Source: Sphaerisporangium fuscum
GTDB lineage: Bacteria; Actinomycetota; Actinomycetes; Streptosporangiales; Streptosporangiaceae
Assembly: GCF_018531465.1 (NCBI RefSeq)
Contig: NZ_JAHDTF010000018.1
Span: 1 to 64,000 of the forward strand
Direction of reading: 5' to 3'
DNA: 64,000 bases
The translations under genes were made by a program, and so were the position numbers. A model generated the notes under the pieces. That model did no database searches, was not told the origin of the DNA, and saw only the letters and a program-made list of their open reading frames with translations. Positions 43,422 through 51,787 of this stretch are shown piece after piece; position 1 is the first letter of the stretch; every line of letters starts with the position of its first letter.

Positions 43422-44828
43422 TCACCGGCCTCCCAGCAGGTCACCGACCGCCGCGACCCCCTCCGCGATGGAGCGTTCACCGATGTTCCCGAAGCCGAGG
43501 ATCAACCGGACCGGCGTGGCGGCCCCCGAGGAGCGGCACGCGCTCATGCCGTAGAGGCCGACGGACCGCGCGCGGGCTGCGGCGATCACGTCCTGTTCGC
43601 CGGCGGCGCCGCCGAGATGCGCGACGGCGTGGAACCCGGCCGCCAGACCCGTCACCGTGACGCCGGGGGCGTGCTCGGCGAGCGCGCCCAGCAGGGCGGC
43701 GCGCCGTCCCGCGTACGTGGCCCGCATGCGGCGCAGGTGCCGGTCGAACCGGCCCGACTCGATCAGCCTCGCGAGGGCCAGCTGCTCGAGAGTGGGCGAG
43801 CCGCGGTCGTCGAGCCGCTTGTGCGCGGCGATCTGCTCGCACAGCGCGGGCGGGCAGAGCATCCAGCCGATGCGCAGCGCGGGCGCCAGGGACTTGCTGA
43901 CGGTGCCGAGCGAGATCACCCGGTCGGCGGCCAGCCCTTGCAGCGCGCCCACCGGTTCACGGTCGTAGCGGAATTCGGCGTCGTAGTCGTCCTCGATGAC
44001 GATCGCGTCCCGGCGTCCCGCCCAGTCGATGAGCGCGAGCCGCCGTTCCGGAGCGAGGACCACGCCGGTCGGCCACTGGTGGGCGGGGGTGACGACGACC
44101 GCGCGGGCGTCCGTCGCGGCGAGCGCCCCGACGTCGATGCCGTGCTCGTCGACCGGAACGGGGATCGCCGACATGCCCTCCGAGGCGGCGGCCGCGGAGA
44201 TCGTGGCGGGTGAGCCGGGATCCTCGTAGGCCACCGTCCGCACACCGGCGTGGGCCAGGGTTCGCAGGGCCAGACGCAGACCCTGCGCGTACCCGGAGCA
44301 GATGACGATGCGGTCGGGTTCGGCCGCCGCGGCGCGCACCCGGCGCAGGTAGCCGGCCATCACCTCGCGCAGTGCCGGGCTGCCGCGAGGGTCGCCGTAG
44401 TCGAGCGCGGCGGCCGGGACGGCGCGTGCCGCCTCGCGCGTGGCCCAGAGCCAGTCACCGATGGGGAAGGCGCCCAGGTCGGGGACGCCCCACCGGAAGT
44501 CGGCCAGCAGGCGGGGAGCCGCCGCGGGCGGCGCCGCGGGCGCGGGGGGCGCCGCCGCGCCGGCCGCCACACGGGTGGCCGAGCCGATCCGGGTCACGAG
44601 GTATCCCTCCGCCTGGAGCTGGGCGTAGCACTCCTGCACCAGCCCCCGCGACAGGCCGAGCGTCCGGGCGAGTTCGCGGGACGACGGAAGGCGTTCGCCG
44701 ACGCGCAGCCGCCCGGTGCGGATCGCGTCCCGAAGCCGCTGTTCCAGTTGCGCGCGCAGCGGCCGGGCACTGCTCCGGTCGACGGTCAGCAGCAGATCCG
44801 GGGACAGACCGGACCACTTCAGTGACAC
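43422..44828 (-). CDS. MocR/PdxR-family regulator (GntR-aminotransferase fusion)
   Basis: A 468-residue fusion. Residues 15-90 are a GntR winged helix (PLRAQLEQRLRDAIRTGRLR, LPSSRELARTLGLSRGLV). Residues 105-465 are an aminotransferase-like PLP domain with VVTPAHQWPTG, EDDYDAEFRYDR and Schiff-base K312 in GTVSKSLAPALRIGW. MocR proteins sense PLP or amino acids. GTG 44828 is the start. It is divergent, 47 bases, from an MFS transporter that it probably controls, so the transporter may carry an amine or a B6-related compound. Confidence 0.93.
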   Translation of the reverse strand: MSLKWSGLSPDLLLTVDRSSARPLRAQLEQRLRDAIRTGRLRVGERLPSSRELARTLGLSRGLVQECYAQLQAEGYLVTRIGSATRVAAGAAAPPAPAAPPAAAPRLLADFRWGVPDLGAFPIGDWLWATREAARAVPAAALDYGDPRGSPALREVMAGYLRRVRAAAAEPDRIVICSGYAQGLRLALRTLAHAGVRTVAYEDPGSPATISAAAASEGMSAIPVPVDEHGIDVGALAATDARAVVVTPAHQWPTGVVLAPERRLALIDWAGRRDAIVIEDDYDAEFRYDREPVGALQGLAADRVISLGTVSKSLAPALRIGWMLCPPALCEQIAAHKRLDDRGSPTLEQLALARLIESGRFDRHLRRMRATYAGRRAALLGALAEHAPGVTVTGLAAGFHAVAHLGGAAGEQDVIAAARARSVGLYGMSACRSSGAATPVRLILGFGNIGERSIAEGVAAVGDLLGGR

Positions 44829-44875
44829 GGAATTGGAGCTTACCGGCGGTCCGGACGGCCGTTAGCTTCCCTCGT
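44829..44875. promoter_or_regulatory. Divergent promoter region, MocR-type regulator and MFS gene
   Basis: The 47 bases contain AGCTTACC and TTAGCTTCC as direct-repeat-like words about 31 bases apart and the palindrome GTCCGGAC between them. MocR regulators often bind direct repeats. No -35/-10 is convincing; GTG starts on both sides suggest short or leaderless transcripts. Confidence 0.3.
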
Positions 44876-46057
44876 GTGACCACGATCAACTCTCAGGCCC
44901 CTACGGAAGGCCGGCGGCCGCCGCTGGTGACGCGGGCGCTGCTGCTGCGGTTCGTCTCGCTCATCGGCGCCTCGGCGAGCTTCTATCTGCTGCTGTCGGT
45001 CGTCCCGCTGTACGCCCAGGCGTCCGGCGGCGGGAACGGGCCCGGCCTGGCCACGGGCGCGCTGATGCTGGCGACGGTCGCGGGCGAACTCGCCGCTCCC
45101 GGTCTCGTGGCGCGCTTCGGCTACCGCCGCACACTGGCGGCGGGACTCGCCCTGCTCGGCGCGCCCGCGCTGGCGCTGACCGCCACCACGAGCATGGCGG
45201 GGATCCTCGCGGTCTGCCTGCTGCGCGGGCTGGGGTTCGCGGTCACGGTCGTCGCCGGAGGCGCGCTGACGGCGTCGCTGATCCCCGCCCGGCGCCGAGG
45301 CGAGGGGATGGCGCTCGTCGGGGTCGTGTCCGGGATCCCCTCACTGGCGGCTCTGCCGCTGGGGCTGTGGCTGGCCGATCGCGTGGGGTACCGGCCGGTC
45401 TTCGTGGCCGGGGCCGTGTTCGCGCTGGCCGCGATACTCGCGGTGCCGGGCCTGCCCGACCGGGAGCGGACGCCGGGACGGGCGGACGGCGTCGTCCAGG
45501 GCTTCCGGACGGCCGCCCTGTTGCGGCCCGCCGTCGTCTTCGGGGCCACGGCCCTGGCGGCCGGCATCATCGTCACGTTCCTCCCGCTCGCCATACCGGC
45601 ATCGGCCACCGGGCTCGTCGCCCTGGCCCTGTTCGTCCAGCCGGCGGCGTCGACCGCGGCCCGCTGGGTCGCCGGCCGCCACGGCGACCGGCACGGACCG
45701 GCCCGTCTGGTCCTCCCCGGGCTGCTCCTCTCGGTCGCGGGCGTGCTGCTGACGGCGCTGACCGGCTCTCCCGTCGCGGTCGTCGCCGGAGTGGCCGTGT
45801 TCGGTGTCGGCTTCGGCATCGCCCAGAACGCCACCCTGACGCTGATGTACGCGCGCGTCCCCGCATCCGGCTACGGAGCCGTCAGCGCTCTGTGGAACTT
45901 CGCCTACGACGCCGCGATGGGCGCCGGCGCCATCGCCTTCGGCGCGCTCGCGGCCCGGACCGGTTACCCCTTGGCCTTCGCCCTCACCGGAGCGGTGATG
46001 CTCACCGCCCTCGTCCCGGCCCTGGCCGACCGCCGCGCGCCCGCCTCCCGACGATGA
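44876..46057 (+). CDS. MFS transporter
   Basis: A 393-residue membrane protein with about 12 hydrophobic helices. The cytoplasmic A-motif region after helix 2 reads LVARFGYRRTLAAGLALLGA, and the loop after helix 8 has RWVAGRHGDRHGPARL. This is the drug/arabinose-exporter-like branch of the major facilitator superfamily. GTG 44876 is chosen by position; a longer frame upstream overlaps the MocR gene antisense. It probably exports a compound sensed by the divergent regulator. Confidence 0.87.
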   Translation: MTTINSQAPTEGRRPPLVTRALLLRFVSLIGASASFYLLLSVVPLYAQASGGGNGPGLATGALMLATVAGELAAPGLVARFGYRRTLAAGLALLGAPALALTATTSMAGILAVCLLRGLGFAVTVVAGGALTASLIPARRRGEGMALVGVVSGIPSLAALPLGLWLADRVGYRPVFVAGAVFALAAILAVPGLPDRERTPGRADGVVQGFRTAALLRPAVVFGATALAAGIIVTFLPLAIPASATGLVALALFVQPAASTAARWVAGRHGDRHGPARLVLPGLLLSVAGVLLTALTGSPVAVVAGVAVFGVGFGIAQNATLTLMYARVPASGYGAVSALWNFAYDAAMGAGAIAFGALAARTGYPLAFALTGAVMLTALVPALADRRAPASRR

Positions 46058-46061
46058 CGCC

Positions 46062-46478
46062 TCAGCGGACGTGGGAGCCGGGGTTGGCGGCGTCCCAGCG
46101 GCGGCGTGACTCGGCGATGGCCTCGTGGTGGCCGGCCGACCAGTCGGCCAGCGCCTTCACCAGGTGGGTCAGGCTGTGGCCCATCGGCGTCAGCTCGTAC
46201 TCCACCTGCGGCGGGACGGTGGGATACACCGTCCGGGTCACCAGCCCGTCGCGTTCGAGGCGGCGCACGGTGAGCGTGAGCATGCGCTGCGAGATGCCGT
46301 TGATCGCCCGCTGGAGCTCCCGGAAGCGCCTGACCCCTTGGGCCAGCTCGACGACGACCATGACCGACCACTTGTCGCCGATCCGGTCGAGGACCTCCCT
46401 GATCCCGCAGCGGTCCTCGCCGTCGCCGCAGGACTCCACCAGGGGCGGGGTGGTTACCGTCGTGTGCCCCACTGACAT
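46062..46478 (-). CDS. HxlR-family regulator
   Basis: A 138-residue winged-helix regulator: the CGIREVLDRIGDKWSVMVVV start with conserved Cys C24 (plus C17), FRELQRAINGISQRMLTLTV and RRLERDGLVTRTVYPTVPPQ with VEYELTPMG. HxlR proteins often sense electrophiles or oxidants through the N-terminal Cys. It is divergent from an NmrA-like oxidoreductase gene, its probable target. It is convergent with the MFS gene, four bases apart. Confidence 0.93.
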   Translation of the reverse strand: MSVGHTTVTTPPLVESCGDGEDRCGIREVLDRIGDKWSVMVVVELAQGVRRFRELQRAINGISQRMLTLTVRRLERDGLVTRTVYPTVPPQVEYELTPMGHSLTHLVKALADWSAGHHEAIAESRRRWDAANPGSHVR

Positions 46479-46506
46479 CGAAGTGCCTCCTTATGCCGGA
46501 CATCCT

Positions 46507-46534
46507 GGTTACCGATGATTGTGCCGGTTACCGA
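46507..46534. promoter_or_regulatory. Direct repeat GGTTACCGA, HxlR operator candidate
   Basis: Two identical copies of GGTTACCGA (46507-46515 and 46526-46534), 19 bases from start to start, in the 81-base divergent region. Position and spacing fit a regulator dimer bound between the hxlR-like and NmrA-like genes. Confidence 0.5.
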
Positions 46535-46559
46535 AAAGAACCAGCATCCAGAGGAGTCA

Positions 46560-47453
46560 ATGATGATCCTTGTCACCGGTGTGTCCGGAGCCCTCGGCGG
46601 CCTCGTCCACAGCCGTCTCTCCGCCGACACGACACTCGAGGTCGTCGCCGGCACCCGCACGCCGTCCCGGTGGGCGGGGACCGGCCCGGTGCGCCCGGTC
46701 GACTTCGACGAGCCGGGCGGCCTGGCCGCCGCTTTCGACGGGGTGGACGTGCTGGTGCTCGTCTCCGCCGGGTACGCCGAGGACGACGTGGTGCTCGCCC
46801 GCCACGCCGCGGCGATCGAGGCGGCGGAGAAGGCGGGCGTGCGGCATGTCGTCTACACCAGCCTGGCGGGCTCGGGCGAGCACCTGACGATCGCCCTCCC
46901 GCACCGCTGGACCGAGGCCCGGCTGGCCGCCGCGCCGTTCGCGACGACGATCCTCCGCAACGCCCTCTACGCCGAGATCCCGGCGGGACTCGCCCTGCTC
47001 GCCGCCGCGTCCGCCGCGTCCACCGGCGTGTTCAGAGCCCCCTTCGGACAGGGCACGGTGCCGGTGGTGGCGCGGGAGGACCTCGCCGAGGCCGCCGCGA
47101 GGGTCGCCGCCGAGACCCAGAGGGCACTGTCCGCCGGGCAGGACGGCCCCCACGCCGGGCGGTGCTACGAACTGGAGGGGACGGCGCCGGTCGGGGGCGC
47201 CGACATCGCGGCGGCGCTGGCCGAGGCCCTCGGCACGGCGGTGCGCTACGAGCCGTCGCCGCTGGGCGAGACGTGGGCCGCGCTGGCGGGGGCCGGGCAG
47301 CCGCCGTACCAGGTGGCGCACATGGTCTCGATCTTCTCCAACATCAACGCCGGGATGATGACGCCCTCCGCGTCGGACCTGCCGGCGCTGCTGGGAACCG
47401 CCCCCCGCCCGGTGTCCGATCTCCTCGTGGAGGCGGTGCGCGCCGGAGCGTAG
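46560..47453 (+). CDS. NmrA/SDR-type NAD(P)-binding oxidoreductase
   Basis: A 297-residue atypical short-chain dehydrogenase: ILVTGVSGALGGLVHSRL, VAGTRTPSRW, VDVLVLVSAG and VRHVVYTSLAGSG. The YxxxK catalytic pair is not evident, as in NmrA and quinone-oxidoreductase-2 (QOR2) members. With an HxlR regulator next door, a quinone or aldehyde stress role like that of YtfG is plausible. ATG 46560 follows AGAGGAG; ATG 46563 is next to it. Confidence 0.88.
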   Translation: MMILVTGVSGALGGLVHSRLSADTTLEVVAGTRTPSRWAGTGPVRPVDFDEPGGLAAAFDGVDVLVLVSAGYAEDDVVLARHAAAIEAAEKAGVRHVVYTSLAGSGEHLTIALPHRWTEARLAAAPFATTILRNALYAEIPAGLALLAAASAASTGVFRAPFGQGTVPVVAREDLAEAAARVAAETQRALSAGQDGPHAGRCYELEGTAPVGGADIAAALAEALGTAVRYEPSPLGETWAALAGAGQPPYQVAHMVSIFSNINAGMMTPSASDLPALLGTAPRPVSDLLVEAVRAGA

Positions 47454-47705
47454 CGGGCCGACGGGGCGGCGAGGGGGCACCCGGGTGTGACGGCCCGGCC
47501 GGGGGGAAGCGGGACGGATGTGACCGGCGCGGGAGGGTAGCCACCTGTATCCCCGCAGGGCCTTGCGGGCGGAGGGCGGGAGCGGTCAGCCTTCAAGGCT
47601 CTGGTGGTGTCGCTGTGTTCTCCCTAGACGGCGCTAATTGATAGCCTCCGGCGTAAGCTGCACCATTAGCAACATGCGTCACAGTCGGGAGGATGCGGTC
47701 AGCCG

Positions 47706-49466
47706 ATGGACGCCGATTCAATGATCTGCCTGAGTGATCTCGTCCCGGCCCTGCGCTGGAGCCGTCCTCAGCAGATCGCCGAAGTGCTCGCCGACCCCCG
47801 GCTCCCGGGTGGCTGGTGGGCTTCGGTCGCCCTCAGTCGTGCCCTGGGCACGACCGGTGTCGACTGGCTCTGCGACCGTCTGTCGCGGCTCGCCGTCAGC
47901 AGATGGGATCACCTCGCTCTGATGGACGTGCTGCCGGCCCTCCAGGTTCATTCGGTGGACCCGGCGCTCCCGGGGTGGCCCGAGCCCGCGCGCTCGGCGA
48001 TCACCGGCATGGGCGGGTGGCAGCGGCTGCGCAGGCTCACCGCCGCGGACCTGCGGGTCCCCGCGGTCCCCGCCTCGCCGGAGGTGATCATCACCGCGAT
48101 CTTCCGCGAGGTCCTCGGCCGGGTGCCCGCCGTGTCCTCGCAGGTCGCGCCGCCCGCCGTCCCCCAGCCGCCGGCCACCCCGAACACCGGGCCGCACCCG
48201 ACCCAGACCGGGCCGCAACCCGCGCAGACCGGCCCGCATCCGACGCAGACCGGGCCGCACCCCGCCCAGACCGGACCGCACCCGACGCAGACCGGTCCGC
48301 TTCGCGCGCAGCCCGCCGGTCTCGGCGGGGCCGGCCTGACGCAGCAGGACTCCTACCGCCCCGGCCCCCCGGCCGCCCCTCCGGCGCCGCCCACGCCCCC
48401 GGTCTCGGACAACCCGCTGGTCAGGCTGGTCGACGCCGTCTTCCGCGAATGGACTCCCCTGGAGCGGGCCGTCGCCATAGAGCGCCTGTTCGCCGAGGAG
48501 CCCGTGAGCCTGCGCACCCTCGCCCACGAGCTGCACGTCGAGCGCGACGTCCTCTCCCAGGCGCAGCGGGCCGCCGAGGAGCGGGTGCTCCACTGGCTGC
48601 GCTCCCCCGAGTCCACCGCGGTGACCGGCCACCTGTTCCGGCTCACCGAGTGGCTCGGCGCCGCCGCCACCGAGGAGCAGCTGATCGCGGCCGACCCCGC
48701 CCACCCCATCGAGGTGCCCTCGCTCGGAACGCCGCTGTGGCGGGTGCTGGTGGCCCTCATGCCCGACCGCCGGCTGCAGGACGGCTGGCTGGTCGTCGGG
48801 GACATCACCCGGCTGCGTGAGCGCACTCTCCAGGTGCTGGGCGGCAAGACCTCCGGTGAGGACGCCGTGGAGGCGCTCGGCCAGATCGGCATCCGCGCGC
48901 ACTCGGCGCAGGCCTGGATCGACGCCATCCCCAAGTCGTCCACGCCCCCGCCGGCCGACCCGGGCACCGCGACCGGCGGCTTCGCGCCGCTGCCCCGCCG
49001 CACCCCCGGGGCCAACGGCCACCAGATGCGCGGCGGCGTGCCGATCCCTTCCGTGGCCGCCAACCTGCCCGACGCCCAGACGGCCCTCGCCGCGCTCACC
49101 GCCCTGTCGGGCCCGCCGCGGCCCCATCTGGTGCCCGACCCCCGCACCGAGAACCGCCCTCCGGTGCCGAGCCCGCAGTCCGACCCGCGCCGCTGGCAGC
49201 GCATCGACGTGACGACCGGTCACCTGCGGGGCGAGCCGGTGCCCGTCCCGGAGGGGTACGCCACCCAGCTCGGCATGCGGCCGGGCACGCTGCTGTCGGT
49301 GACCGGGCCGGGGGACAACGCCGTCGTGCTGGTCTGGCGCGACCGCCAGCCGGTGTTCGACTCCCTGCAGCCGGTGCTGATGCGCCTGAACGCCCGGCCG
49401 GGCGACTCGGTGTACGTCACGGTCGACGGCTACCGGCTGGACGCCCAGCTGACCTCCGCCCAGTGA
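47706..49466 (+). CDS. Unassigned protein with sigma-4-like helix-turn-helix and heptapeptide repeats
   Basis: A 586-residue soluble protein I cannot place. Residues 1-140 are helical and Trp-rich (LRWSRPQQIAEVLADPRLPG). Residues 161-202 are six tandem TGPHPTQ-like heptapeptides, followed by a Pro-rich linker. Residues 236-300 resemble sigma-factor region 4: REWTPLERAVAIERLFAEEP, SLRTLAHELHVERDVLSQAQ, RAAEERVLHWL. A helical domain to about 415 and a Pro-rich linker lead to a C-terminal beta-rich domain (about 500-580) with PGTLLSVTGPGDNAVVLVWR. There is no signal peptide. GGGAGGA lies 13 bases before ATG 47706. The preceding 252 bases hold the inverted words GCTAAT/ATTAGC near 47632-47670 and nothing else. 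Confidence 0.8.
   Translation: MDADSMICLSDLVPALRWSRPQQIAEVLADPRLPGGWWASVALSRALGTTGVDWLCDRLSRLAVSRWDHLALMDVLPALQVHSVDPALPGWPEPARSAITGMGGWQRLRRLTAADLRVPAVPASPEVIITAIFREVLGRVPAVSSQVAPPAVPQPPATPNTGPHPTQTGPQPAQTGPHPTQTGPHPAQTGPHPTQTGPLRAQPAGLGGAGLTQQDSYRPGPPAAPPAPPTPPVSDNPLVRLVDAVFREWTPLERAVAIERLFAEEPVSLRTLAHELHVERDVLSQAQRAAEERVLHWLRSPESTAVTGHLFRLTEWLGAAATEEQLIAADPAHPIEVPSLGTPLWRVLVALMPDRRLQDGWLVVGDITRLRERTLQVLGGKTSGEDAVEALGQIGIRAHSAQAWIDAIPKSSTPPPADPGTATGGFAPLPRRTPGANGHQMRGGVPIPSVAANLPDAQTALAALTALSGPPRPHLVPDPRTENRPPVPSPQSDPRRWQRIDVTTGHLRGEPVPVPEGYATQLGMRPGTLLSVTGPGDNAVVLVWRDRQPVFDSLQPVLMRLNARPGDSVYVTVDGYRLDAQLTSAQ
48186..48311 (+). repeat. Six 21-base tandem repeats inside the coding region
   Basis: Each unit encodes a heptapeptide of the form TGPHPTQ, with variants TGPQPAQ, TGPHPAQ and TGPLRAQ in the last. 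In-frame units of 21 bases allow copy number to change without a frameshift. It is a linker between the N-terminal and sigma-4-like domains. Confidence 0.9.
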
Positions 49467-49467
49467 C

Positions 49468-49495
49468 CCGCCGGCCCGCGTCGGCGGGCCGGCGG
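49468..49495. terminator. Bidirectional hairpin between convergent genes
   Basis: Perfect 12-base arms CCGCCGGCCCGC and GCGGGCCGGCGG with the loop GTCG, starting one base after one stop codon and ending two bases before the other. It should stop transcripts from both sides. Confidence 0.85.
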
Positions 49496-49497
49496 CG

Positions 49498-49950
49498 CTA
49501 GGCCTGCCGCTCGGCCGACTTGAGCACCTTGCGGTAGTACGTTCCAGCGGTCTCGTACTTGAGGGCCTCGTAGAACTCAGGGGCCCGGCGGGTGGCCAGG
49601 GCGATGTACCCGGCGTCACGCGAGCGGGCCCAGGTCTCGAACTCCTCCAGCAGGGCGCGGCCGAGCCCACGGCGGCGGAAGCCGTGCTGCGTCATGGCCT
49701 CCTCCACCCAGGCGACGTGCCCGTTGGCGAACAGGGTCAGGTGGACGAAGCCGAGGAGGTAACCGCGCACGTGCCCGCCGACGACGGCCACCAGGACGAG
49801 CGCGTCGGGGTTGTCCAGCAGGGACGGGAAGGCGGCGTCGAACGCCGCGCGCTGCGGGCGGAACGAGAGCGCGAACTCCCGTGCCAGCCCGAAGATCTCC
49901 TCGGCGTCGTTCTTCTCAGCCCTCCGCACCAGGAGATCGTCAGAAGTCAT
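49498..49950 (-). CDS. GNAT family N-acetyltransferase
   Basis: A 150-residue acetyltransferase: N-terminal VRRAEKNDAEEIFGLAREFA, the acetyl-CoA loop TQHGFRRRGLGRALLEEFE (R-x-x-G-x-G/A) and a C-terminal ALATRRAPEFYEALKYETAG. The substrate is unknown. ATG 49950 has an AAGGAC-like site. It is a single gene convergent with the unassigned 586-residue protein. Confidence 0.9.
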   Translation of the reverse strand: MTSDDLLVRRAEKNDAEEIFGLAREFALSFRPQRAAFDAAFPSLLDNPDALVLVAVVGGHVRGYLLGFVHLTLFANGHVAWVEEAMTQHGFRRRGLGRALLEEFETWARSRDAGYIALATRRAPEFYEALKYETAGTYYRKVLKSAERQA

Positions 49951-50005
49951 GAAAAGGACTTTAAGGAGTCGATGCCCCGTTCGTCCATTCGGCCACCGGC
50001 CGGGA

Positions 50006-50443
50006 TCACTCTTCGCACTCCTCGAAGTGCAACCGGCCGCCGATCTGGGTGCCCAGCTCGAGCTGGTCGTAGTAGACGCGGTGGCTGACGATCAGGTCGT
50101 CCTCGACGGTGGAGAAGGAGCAGGCCCGGACGGTGATGGGACGCCCCGTCGGCTCGCAGACGCCGCCCCCGGGCACCAGGAACTGGCCCTTGTGGGTGCC
50201 GGAGATGGTGTACTCGGCGGCGACGGTGTCGCGGAACATGACGACCGACTGGATCGTGACCTTGGTGTCGGGGAAGGCCTCGATGAACTGCCCGTACAGG
50301 GAGGCGATCTCTTCACCGCCCTCGGCGATGCCGTCGGGGGAGACCAGGACCGACCTCTCGCCGAAGCTCCGCCCGATCGCGTCGAGATCGTGGGAGTTGT
50401 AGGCGTCTCTCAGCCGCCCCACGGCTTCACGCGGATCGGACAT
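50006..50443 (-). CDS. SnoaL-like (NTF2-fold) protein
   Basis: A 145-residue protein with the SnoaL polyketide-cyclase-like pattern: LRDAYNSHDLDAIGRSFGER, YGQFIEAFPDTKVTIQSVV, AAEYTISGTHKGQFL and TVRACSFSTVEDDLI. There is no polyketide cluster here, so a general small-molecule or stress role is likelier. ATG 50443 follows GAAGGGGAC; the frame extends to 50521 without homology. Confidence 0.85.
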   Translation of the reverse strand: MSDPREAVGRLRDAYNSHDLDAIGRSFGERSVLVSPDGIAEGGEEIASLYGQFIEAFPDTKVTIQSVVMFRDTVAAEYTISGTHKGQFLVPGGGVCEPTGRPITVRACSFSTVEDDLIVSHRVYYDQLELGTQIGGRLHFEECEE

Positions 50444-50608
50444 CACGACGTCCCCTTCTCGCCTCTTGAAGCGGCGGACGGCGAACAGGCGTGGCCCGCG
50501 CGGCGGACCGGTAGGCGTCATCGCTCATTACGATAGCGCAGGTCAGAGCAGCACCGGCGGAGTCCTGTGGCCCGCGCCCCCGCCGTGCGGTGCGCGCGGG
50601 CCGTGCTT

Positions 50609-51781
50609 CTAGGCGGGCAGGCCGAGCTGGCGGGCGATCAGCATGCGCTGGACCTCGCTCGTGCCCTCACCGATCTCCAGGATCTTGGCGTCCCGGTAGA
50701 ACCGGCCCACCGGGTATTCGTTCATGAAGCCGTACCCGCCGAAGATCTGGGTGGCGTCGCGGGAGTTGTCCATCGCGGCGTTGGAGCTCACCAGCTTGGC
50801 GATGGCCGCCTCCTTCTTGAACGGCTCCCCGGCGAGCATCTTCTCGGCGGCGTGGTAGTAGGCGAGCCGGGCGGTGTGGGCCCGCGCCTCCATGTCGGCG
50901 ATCTTGAACTGGATCGTCTGGTACTCGCCGATGCTGCGGCCGAACGCCTGGCGCTCGCGCACGTAGCGCAGGCTCTCGTCCACACAGCCCTGGGCGAGGC
51001 CGACCGACAGGGCGGCGATGGCGATCCGGCCCTCGTCGAGGGTCTGCAGGAACTGGGCGTACCCGCGCCCGCGCTCCCCCAGCAGGTTGGCCGAGGGCAC
51101 CCGGCAGTCGGAGAACGACAGCTCGCGCGTGTCGGAGGCCGACCAGCCGACCTTGGAGTACTTCTTCGACACCGTGAACCCGGGGGTGCCGGACGGGACG
51201 ATGATCGTCGAGATCTCCGGGCCGCCGCGCCGTCCGCCCTCCACCGGCTCGCGCTGCCCGGTGATGGCCGCGACCGCGACGAAACCGGTGATGTCGGTGC
51301 CGGAGTTGGTGATGAACGCCTTGGAGCCGTTGATCACCCACTCGTCGCCGTCGAGCACGGCCGTGGTCCGCATGCCGCCCGGCACGTCGGAGCCGCCGCC
51401 GGGCTCGGTGAGGCCGAAGGCGCCGAGCGTCTCGCCGGTGGTCAGTCTGGGCAGCCATTCGGCCTTCTGCTCGTCGGTGCCGAACCGGTAGACCGGCATC
51501 GCGCCCAGCGACACCGCGGCCTCCAGGGTGATGGCGACGGAGGAGTCGACCCGCGCGAGCTCTTCCAGGGCCAGGCACAGGGCGAAGTAGTCGCCGCCCA
51601 TGCCGCCGTGCTCCTCGGGGATCGGCAACCCGAACAGCCCCATACGCCCCATCTGCGCCACGATGTCGTACGGGAACGCGCCGCGCTCGTAGTAGTCGCC
51701 GATCACCGGGGCGACGACGTCGCGGGCGAACTCCTCGACGGTCTTGCGCAGCGCCTCGTACTCGTCGTTGAGCCGGTGCAT
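50609..51781 (-). CDS. Acyl-CoA dehydrogenase of the leucine-degradation operon
   Basis: A 390-residue acyl-CoA dehydrogenase: GLTEPGGGSDVPG (about 123-135), ERQAFGRSIGEYQ and IFGGYGFMNEYPVGRFYRDA. The base at the MCAD/SCAD position is E372 in LEIGEGTSEVQ, whereas classical isovaleryl-CoA dehydrogenases have Ala there and use another Glu. Operon context (carboxylase, HMG-CoA lyase) still points to isovaleryl-CoA or a related branched acyl-CoA as substrate. It is the last gene of the operon, six bases after the lyase stop. Confidence 0.92.
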   Translation of the reverse strand: MHRLNDEYEALRKTVEEFARDVVAPVIGDYYERGAFPYDIVAQMGRMGLFGLPIPEEHGGMGGDYFALCLALEELARVDSSVAITLEAAVSLGAMPVYRFGTDEQKAEWLPRLTTGETLGAFGLTEPGGGSDVPGGMRTTAVLDGDEWVINGSKAFITNSGTDITGFVAVAAITGQREPVEGGRRGGPEISTIIVPSGTPGFTVSKKYSKVGWSASDTRELSFSDCRVPSANLLGERGRGYAQFLQTLDEGRIAIAALSVGLAQGCVDESLRYVRERQAFGRSIGEYQTIQFKIADMEARAHTARLAYYHAAEKMLAGEPFKKEAAIAKLVSSNAAMDNSRDATQIFGGYGFMNEYPVGRFYRDAKILEIGEGTSEVQRMLIARQLGLPA

Positions 51782-51787
51782 GATGCC

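Noticed and set aside
48186-48311. Regular repeats that might suggest a CRISPR array
   Set aside because: The 21-base units are contiguous without spacers and are in frame, encoding heptapeptides.
41927-50443. Polyketide or antibiotic cluster suggested by SnoaL-like proteins and an LLM oxidoreductase
   Set aside because: No synthase, carrier protein or tailoring set is present; the genes are dispersed and differently oriented.
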